A stretch of 17,684 bases of DNA, from NCBI GenBank assembly GCA_964542435.1, contig CAZIVE010000057.1:1-17684 (forward strand), given 5' to 3'. Positions within the stretch are counted from its first letter, which is position 1, and every line of letters begins with the position of its first letter. The translations under genes were made by a program, and so were the position numbers. This DNA comes from CAZIVE01 sp964542435. GTDB taxonomy: Bacteria; Bacteroidota; Bacteroidia; Bacteroidales; Tannerellaceae. The notes under the pieces are model-generated. The model was not told the DNA's origin, made no database searches, and was given only the letters and a program-made list of their open reading frames with translations. This document shows positions 13,522 through 17,684 of this stretch, in pieces.

Positions 13522-13746
13522 ATGGATGTATTGGAAAGGATGCCTTTCAAGGCACGGAAAGGGGCATTCGAGAAGTTGCTCTCCATAGGTTACATCGAAA
13601 ATCTGAAACAGCAGGGACTGGAGATCGCCTTGGCCAGACAAACTACTGGATTGTCTGATGATGAGATCAAAGTGTTAGGATCACAACTGGAATTTTCTTT
13701 GTTTTATTTAGTTTATAAATATGGATTTTGCAGCCATCGATTTTGA
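13522..13746 (+). pseudogene. Short ORF resembling an Rpn/PD-(D/E)XK transposase C-terminus (remnant)
   Basis: A 74-residue frame from ATG 13522 (a TTG at 13513 is in frame; TAA closes the frame just before). The opening MDVLERMPFKARKGAFEKLL resembles the middle of Rpn / PD-(D/E)XK nuclease transposase-like proteins, and LEIALARQTTGLSDDEIKVL resembles their C-terminal tail ending in GLS-x-EEI. The nuclease domain and the usual repetitive linker are missing, and after IKVL the frame runs on for about 20 residues into the start of the exonuclease gene (26-base overlap), as if the natural stop were lost. This suggests a decayed copy with an internal deletion. The match is from memory of the family; a short hypothetical gene is the alternative. 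Confidence 0.45.
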
Positions 13747-14215
13747 AACAGCCAATGAACAACGGACCAGCGTCTGCAGTGTGGGACTGGTCGTGGTCCG
13801 CAATGGAAAACTAGTAGAACATTTCTATAGTCTGATACATCCGGAACCTGACTATTACACCTATTGGTGCACGCGTGTTCATGGATTGAGAGACTGTGAC
13901 ACGGCTTCCGCTCCACTATTCCCGGATGTATGGAAACAAATCGTTCCGATTGTGGGTGATTTGCCACTGGTCGCACACAACAAAGCTTTCGATGAGTCGT
14001 GTTTGAGGGCGGTCTTCCGTGTCTATCAGCTCGACTATCCGGAATATACGTTCCATTGTACATTGCAAAGCTCAAGAAGAATGGTTAAAGGACTTCCCAA
14101 TTACCAGCTTCAGACCGTCGCGTCCTATTTCGGTTATGACCTTCGTAAACATCACGATGCATTGGCTGATGCTGAAGCGTGTGCATGGATCGGAAAGTAC
14201 CTCTTCCGCGATTGA
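13721..14215 (+). CDS. DEDDh 3'-5' exonuclease (DnaQ-like)
   Basis: A 164-residue single-domain exonuclease with all five DEDDh residues: D7 and E9 in AIDFETAN, D91 in NKAFDESCL, and H145 with D150 in HHDALADAE. The size and the FETAN opening match the stand-alone DnaQ/DNA polymerase III epsilon-like exonucleases common in Bacteroidota, not the full polymerase epsilon subunit. It should remove nucleotides from 3' ends with two Mg ions; whether the substrate is DNA or RNA cannot be told. The start codon lies inside the 3' end of the remnant ORF. It is 129 bp upstream of pyrE on the same strand. Confidence 0.92.
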   Translation: MDFAAIDFETANEQRTSVCSVGLVVVRNGKLVEHFYSLIHPEPDYYTYWCTRVHGLRDCDTASAPLFPDVWKQIVPIVGDLPLVAHNKAFDESCLRAVFRVYQLDYPEYTFHCTLQSSRRMVKGLPNYQLQTVASYFGYDLRKHHDALADAEACAWIGKYLFRD

Positions 14216-14310
14216 TTGTCATCTGTTACATTAATGATTCAGATTGAAACATTTTGAAAGCATAAAGTTATTTTTTTTGTCTTTATATACTTTTTAAGAG
14301 ATCTATTGCG

Positions 14311-14318
14311 TACTTTTG
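14311..14318 (+). promoter_or_regulatory. Predicted -7 element for the pyrE operon
   Basis: TACTTTTG matches TAnnTTTG exactly, 26 bases before the pyrE ATG. No clean TTG occurs at -33. Upstream lies an A/T-rich stretch with a small inverted repeat, ATAAAG (14262-14267) and CTTTAT (14281-14286), around a T-run; it is too weak to call a terminator or operator. Nothing resembling a pyrimidine attenuator is visible in the short leader. Confidence 0.6.
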
Positions 14319-14344
14319 TGCGAACATAAATAATTATTGGTCCT

Positions 14345-14992
14345 ATGAAGACACTCGAAAGACTTGTAGCTGAAAAATTATTAAAAATAAAAGCAGTCAA
14401 ATTGCAACCCGCCAATCCTTTTACATGGGCATCGGGTTGGAAATCGCCTATCTATTGTGATAACCGCAAAACTTTGTCTTATCCAGAGATTAGAACATTT
14501 ATCAAACTCGAACTTACTCGTGTTATCAGTGAAAAATATGAAGATGTAGATGCCATTGCCGGTGTTGCTACTGGAGCTATCGCACAAGGTGCTCTTGTTG
14601 CCGATTTGCTTGGCCTTCCGTTCGTTTATATCCGCTCTACGCCAAAAGATCATGGCTTGGAAAACCTGATTGAAGGAGAGCTGAAACCGGGATCTAAGGT
14701 CGTCATCATTGAAGATCTTGTATCAACGGGCATGAGCAGTCTCAAGGCTGTGCAGGCTGTACGCGATTTCGGATGTGATGTTATCGGCATGGTCGCTATC
14801 TTTACTCACAACTTCCCCGTCGCTACACAGCAGTTTAAGGATGCCAAAGTAGAACTTACAACACTAAGCAACTACGATGCAGTCATCGAAGAGGCTGTTC
14901 GTACCGATTATATCGATCAGTCCGAGATCAAGACACTTCAAGAATGGCGTAAGGATCCTGCACATTGGTCACCTAAAGAATCTGCATTCTGA
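14345..14992 (+). CDS. pyrE: Orotate phosphoribosyltransferase PyrE
   Basis: A 215-residue type I phosphoribosyltransferase converting orotate plus PRPP to orotidine 5'-monophosphate in pyrimidine synthesis. FTWASGWKSPIYCDNR (26-41) is the family N-terminal signature, KDHG (101-104) belongs to the flexible catalytic loop, and VVIIEDLVSTGMSS (119-132) is the PRPP-binding motif with the conserved acidic pair E123-D124. Length is normal. It is followed after one base by the SRPBCC gene and then argH, so the three are probably co-transcribed from the promoter at 14311. Confidence 0.96.
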   Translation: MKTLERLVAEKLLKIKAVKLQPANPFTWASGWKSPIYCDNRKTLSYPEIRTFIKLELTRVISEKYEDVDAIAGVATGAIAQGALVADLLGLPFVYIRSTPKDHGLENLIEGELKPGSKVVIIEDLVSTGMSSLKAVQAVRDFGCDVIGMVAIFTHNFPVATQQFKDAKVELTTLSNYDAVIEEAVRTDYIDQSEIKTLQEWRKDPAHWSPKESAF

Positions 14993-14993
14993 T

Positions 14994-15416
14994 ATGGCAT
15001 CTGCAACCGATTTCGTGGGACCTCAGAAGACGATCGCACAAAACGACGATCGCATTTTTGCGTTGTTGTCCGATCTCTCCAACTTGGAAAAGGTGAAAGA
15101 CCGTATTCCTCAAGATAAAGTGAAAGACTTGACTTTCGACAGCGACTCTTGTTCTGTCTCCGTCGATCCGGTAGGAAAGGTTACCTTCCGTATCGTAGAA
15201 CGTGAGCCCAATAAGACCATTAAGTTCGTTTCTGAAAACTCACCTGTGCCTGTCACATTGTGGGTGCAGCTTAAACAAATGGATGTGATGGATACGCGCC
15301 TGCGTCTTACGCTGCGTGCCGATCTCAATCCTTTCATTAAACCGATGCTTACGAAACCATTGCAACAGGCAGTGGATCGTCTGTCTGAGGTGCTCGCTTC
15401 TCTTCCGTATGAATAA
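14994..15416 (+). CDS. SRPBCC family protein
   Basis: A 140-residue protein from the ATG at 14994, one base after the pyrE stop. The pattern fits a small START/Bet v1-type SRPBCC fold: an N-terminal strand (KTIAQNDDRIFALLSDLSNLEKV), a run of central beta-strands (residues about 46-110), and a C-terminal amphipathic helix (LQQAVDRLSEVLASL). Such proteins bind hydrophobic ligands in a cavity, but no ligand can be named and no catalytic residue is evident. The open frame extends upstream to 14877 inside pyrE; that extension is out of frame with pyrE and is not used. Its place between pyrE and argH is, as I recall, conserved in Bacteroidales. Confidence 0.85.
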   Translation: MASATDFVGPQKTIAQNDDRIFALLSDLSNLEKVKDRIPQDKVKDLTFDSDSCSVSVDPVGKVTFRIVEREPNKTIKFVSENSPVPVTLWVQLKQMDVMDTRLRLTLRADLNPFIKPMLTKPLQQAVDRLSEVLASLPYE

Positions 15417-15434
15417 ACATTCCTTATATATCTG

Positions 15435-16769
15435 ATGAAACTCTGGGAAAAGAATGTCAGGGAAAACCCTGAAGTGGATCGTTTTACGGTCGGAAAAGAT
15501 CGTGAGATGGATCTCTATCTTTCCAAGTATGACGTGCTCGGATCGATGGCTCATATCACTATGCTGGAACATATCGGACTTCTTACGAACGACGAATTGC
15601 AACTGCTGCTCGCCGAGCTACGTAAGATCTACAAGATGGCTGATGAGGGCAAATTTGTCATAGAGGAGGGTATCGAGGATGTTCATTCGCAGGTGGAACT
15701 GATGCTCACCCGTACTTTGGGAGACGTCGGTAAGAAGATTCACAGCGGACGTTCACGCAACGATCAAGTGCTGCTCGATCTCAAACTTTTTACCCGCGAT
15801 GAGATGCAGCAGGTTGTGATGTGTGTCAAACAGCTCTTTGACGTTCTCATTGCGCAGAGCGAACGGTACAAGTCGGTCGTCATGCCCGGATATACGCATC
15901 TGCAGGTGGCAATGCCTTCCTCTTTTGGACTTTGGTTCGGCGCGTATGCGGAAAGCCTCGTTGATGACCTGGCTCTTTTCGAAGCTGCTTATCGTATCTG
16001 CAACCGCAATCCGCTTGGCTCTGCTGCCGGATATGGTTCTTCGTTTCCTCTTGACCGATCCATGACAACGCGTCTTCTCGGATTCGATTCGATGGACTAT
16101 AACGTTGTCTATGCGCAGATGGGACGAGGTAAAATGGAACGTATCGTCTCCTTTGCTATAGCAAACATAGCTTCTACATTATCGAAGCTGGCGTTTGATG
16201 CCTGCCTTTTCAACAGTCAGAACTTCGGTTTCATCAAACTGCCTGATCAGTTTACTACGGGATCCAGCATCATGCCGCATAAGAAAAACCCCGATGTGTT
16301 TGAACTGACTCGTGCCAAATGTAATCTGCTCCAAGGTCTTCCTCAGCAGATTACACTCATCTCCAACAATCTTCCATGCGGCTATTCGCGCGACATGCAG
16401 GTCATCAAGGAACTCTTCTTGCCGTCGTTTGACGAACTGAAAGACTGTCTCCAGATCGTTGCCATGATGATGCGCGAGATCCAGGTCAATGAACATCTGC
16501 TAGATGACAGCCGCTACGATCTTATGTTCAGTGTCGAAGAGGTCAACCGTCGTGTGCTTGCAGGTGTTCCGTTCCGCGATGCCTACAAACAGGTGGGACT
16601 CGAGATCGAAGCCGGTAAATTTACGCCCGACAAGAATGTCCGTCATACGCACGAAGGCAGTGCCGGTAACTTATGCAACGATAAGATCAGTGTGATGATG
16701 AGCAATATCCTCGCCTCTTTTCCGTTTGATAAGGTGAATCAGGCTGAAAAAATGCTGGTCGAAGGATAA
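15435..16769 (+). CDS. argH: Argininosuccinate lyase ArgH
   Basis: A 444-residue member of the fumarase/aspartase superfamily that splits argininosuccinate into arginine and fumarate, the last step of arginine synthesis. Characteristic segments are HSGRSRNDQV (near residue 103), the YTHLQVAMP substrate region (near 154), and the superfamily signature GSSIMPHKKNPD at about 276-287, whose first Ser-containing loop carries the catalytic serine. Length matches Bacteroidota enzymes. It follows the SRPBCC gene by 18 bp and ends three bases before the lipoprotein gene. No other arg gene is in the window. Confidence 0.96.
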   Translation: MKLWEKNVRENPEVDRFTVGKDREMDLYLSKYDVLGSMAHITMLEHIGLLTNDELQLLLAELRKIYKMADEGKFVIEEGIEDVHSQVELMLTRTLGDVGKKIHSGRSRNDQVLLDLKLFTRDEMQQVVMCVKQLFDVLIAQSERYKSVVMPGYTHLQVAMPSSFGLWFGAYAESLVDDLALFEAAYRICNRNPLGSAAGYGSSFPLDRSMTTRLLGFDSMDYNVVYAQMGRGKMERIVSFAIANIASTLSKLAFDACLFNSQNFGFIKLPDQFTTGSSIMPHKKNPDVFELTRAKCNLLQGLPQQITLISNNLPCGYSRDMQVIKELFLPSFDELKDCLQIVAMMMREIQVNEHLLDDSRYDLMFSVEEVNRRVLAGVPFRDAYKQVGLEIEAGKFTPDKNVRHTHEGSAGNLCNDKISVMMSNILASFPFDKVNQAEKMLVEG

Positions 16770-16772
16770 ATC

Positions 16773-17237
16773 ATGAAAATGCATCGTCTCTTTGCCGCGG
16801 CAGCCATCCTGCTCGCGCTTATTCCTGTGGCTTGTTCTAAATATGAAACGAATATCCCATCGCTTCCTGTCAGACTTACGCTCAACTTGAGCTATGCCGA
16901 TAAGGATCTGGTGCCGCTTTATGCCTATAAGGTATTTACCAAGGCACGTTATGCCGGAGAATATGTTGGCTATGCTGGAGTGCTCGTGGTGCATGGGAAC
17001 AACGATACCTATTATGCATACGATCTCTGCTGTCCTTATGAGGGAAAGAAATCCACTGTCGTCACACCTTCAGACGATGGCACGGCTACCTGCGCCACTT
17101 GCGGTAGTAAGTTCGATATTGCAAGCGGTGGCTTCCGCATTGATGGCCCCGAACTGGCAAAAGGTGATTCATATAGAGCTTACTTGCGTACCTATACCGT
17201 TGTCAAATCAGGCATGGAGATCCTGATTGAGAATTGA
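16773..17237 (+). CDS. Rieske-fold-like lipoprotein, Cys-only motif
   Basis: A 154-residue predicted lipoprotein: signal peptide with lipobox IPVAC, lipidated Cys21. The rest is beta-rich, and the centre (about 70-126) has the layout of a Rieske domain: GVLVVHGNNDTYYAYDLCCPYE, then ATCATCGSKFDIASGG. In true Rieske proteins the two motifs are CxH and CxxH, binding a 2Fe-2S cluster; here they are CC (86-87) and CxxC (107-110) with no His. A Zn site, an altered iron site or a structural role are all possible. Similar proteins without a known function occur in Bacteroidales. It starts three bases after argH, so it is probably translated from the same message. An ATG at 16779 is an alternative start. 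Confidence 0.75.
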   Translation: MKMHRLFAAAAILLALIPVACSKYETNIPSLPVRLTLNLSYADKDLVPLYAYKVFTKARYAGEYVGYAGVLVVHGNNDTYYAYDLCCPYEGKKSTVVTPSDDGTATCATCGSKFDIASGGFRIDGPELAKGDSYRAYLRTYTVVKSGMEILIEN

Positions 17238-17261
17238 AATTGGAATTTTTCAACTAAATCA

Positions 17262-17292
17262 TTGGCTAAAAGAAAACAATTCTCTACTTTTG
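17262..17292 (+). promoter_or_regulatory. Predicted promoter of the tRNA-Gly/tRNA-Leu operon
   Basis: TTG (17262-17264) and TACTTTTG (17285-17292) are separated by 20 bases, an exact fit to the Bacteroidota -33/-7 arrangement. Transcription would start about 15 bases before tRNA-Gly. This is the best promoter in the window, and its core TCTACTTTTGTnCC is shared with the one before the DUF6242 gene. Confidence 0.75.
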
Positions 17293-17314
17293 TGCCGCGT
17301 CTATGCATGCACTT

Positions 17315-17387
<73 letters not shown>

Positions 17388-17401
17388 CTCCTTTTAAGGA
17401 T

Positions 17402-17485
17402 GCTCGAATGGTGGAATGGTAGACACGAGGGACTTAAAATCCCTTGGCCATTGCGGCTGTGCGGGTTCGACTCCCGCTTCGAGCA
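17402..17485 (+). tRNA. tRNA-Leu (anticodon TAA)
   Basis: An 84-base class II tRNA with a long variable arm. The acceptor stem GCTCGAA pairs with TTCGAGC and A is the discriminator, as expected for Leu. The anticodon stem AGGGA/TCCCT encloses CTTAAAA with TAA at 17435-17437. The variable arm follows (TGGCCATTGCGGCTGT), and the T-arm is GCGGGTTCGACTCCCGC. CCA is not encoded. Confidence 0.96.
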
Positions 17486-17490
17486 CACCT

Positions 17491-17540
17491 AACGAAATGC
17501 GGCTTCATCTATTAAAGATGGTGCCGCGTTTTTCGTTTTT
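17491..17540 (+). terminator. Rho-independent terminator after the tRNA genes
   Basis: GCGGC (17499-17503) pairs with GCCGC (17523-17527), and inside it CATCT pairs with AGATG around an ATTAA loop. A-rich AACGAAA upstream faces TTTTTCG downstream, and the stem is followed by TTTTTCGTTTTT. It lies a few bases after tRNA-Leu and ends the tRNA transcript. Confidence 0.85.
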
Positions 17541-17572
17541 CCCCTTTCCCTTTTCCCTTTTCTGAACTCCTA

Positions 17573-17684
17573 TTAGATAGTATCTAAGTAGCATTCTTAG
17601 GCCTAATTCTCTTATGGTGTGACTAACCTAGTACCATTCTTAGAGCTAATTAACCTATTGTGTGATTATCAAAGTATCTTTCTT
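17573..17684. repeat. Divergent 43-bp tandem repeat with palindromic cores, cut by window edge
   Basis: Two adjacent 43-base units (17587-17629 and 17630-17672) agree at about 32 of 43 positions, including AGTA, CATTCTTAG, CTAATT and GTGTGA, and a third begins at 17673 with AGTA and TTCTT before the sequence ends. Each full unit has an inverted core TTAG-nn-CTAA (17597-17606 is a perfect TTAGGCCTAA). Just upstream, 17573-17587 is a near-perfect palindrome (TTAGATA, G, TATCTAA). No gene is visible from 17541 to the edge. Confidence 0.7.

Noticed and set aside
14877..14993. Upstream extension of the SRPBCC gene
   Set aside because: It overlaps the end of pyrE in another frame; ATG 14994, one base after the pyrE stop, gives the usual size.
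17529..17562. Polypyrimidine tract as a G-quadruplex on the minus strand
   Set aside because: Only three runs of three or more G are present on the complement, one fewer than needed.
17486..17684. Integrative-element attachment site at the tRNA-Leu 3' end
   Set aside because: No repeat of the tRNA 3' end is seen downstream within the window, and no integrase is present.

Overview
The window reads as a chromosomal segment of a Bacteroidota (Bacteroidales) bacterium, probably Prevotellaceae-like, though the genus cannot be fixed from sequence alone. The main signs are the neighbourhood PorG/DUF6089 protein - uppS - bamA - two OmpH/Skp chaperones - murI, lipoproteins typical of this phylum (a DUF6242 propeller and a Rieske-fold protein), and several copies of the Bacteroidota -7 promoter motif TAnnTTTG. 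Coding density is high. I see no CRISPR array, intact insertion sequence, prophage or toxin-antitoxin pair.

Layout: (1) 56-2107, minus strand: prmC-recX-comF, a tightly overlapping housekeeping operon reading toward the left edge. Divergent from it is ribD (2163-3146, plus). (2) 3224-4594: a predicted lipoprotein with Asp-box and Kelch-like repeats (DUF6242 type). (3) 4657-11438, plus strand: an envelope-biogenesis run made of a PorG-like barrel, uppS (lipid carrier), bamA (outer-membrane protein assembly), two Skp/OmpH periplasmic chaperones, a strong terminator, murI (D-glutamate for peptidoglycan) and a GNAT acetyltransferase. (4) 11661-13316, minus strand: a YccF-type membrane protein and an M23 lipoprotein peptidase, with a probable minus-strand terminator beyond them. 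(5) 13522-14215: a short remnant that resembles the C-terminus of an Rpn/PD-(D/E)XK transposase-like protein, then a DEDDh exonuclease. (6) 14345-17237: pyrE, an SRPBCC protein, argH and a Rieske-fold lipoprotein, closely spaced and probably one operon. (7) 17262-17684: tRNA-Gly(GCC) and tRNA-Leu(TAA) with a good promoter and terminator, then a divergent 43-bp tandem repeat cut by the window edge.

Together, UppS and MurI supply cell-wall precursors, BamA with Skp/OmpH (and perhaps the PorG-like barrel) build the outer membrane, and the M23 lipoprotein probably trims peptidoglycan. The rest is nucleotide, arginine and riboflavin metabolism, translation termination (PrmC) and recombination control (RecX).

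I did not find a clearly new multi-gene system. The best leads are the 43-bp tandem repeats with TTAG..CTAA cores at the right edge, a Gly/Tyr-rich repeat loop in the BamA barrel, an Asp in place of the usual second His of the M23 HxH motif, a Rieske-fold lipoprotein lacking the His ligands, and the transposase-like remnant.
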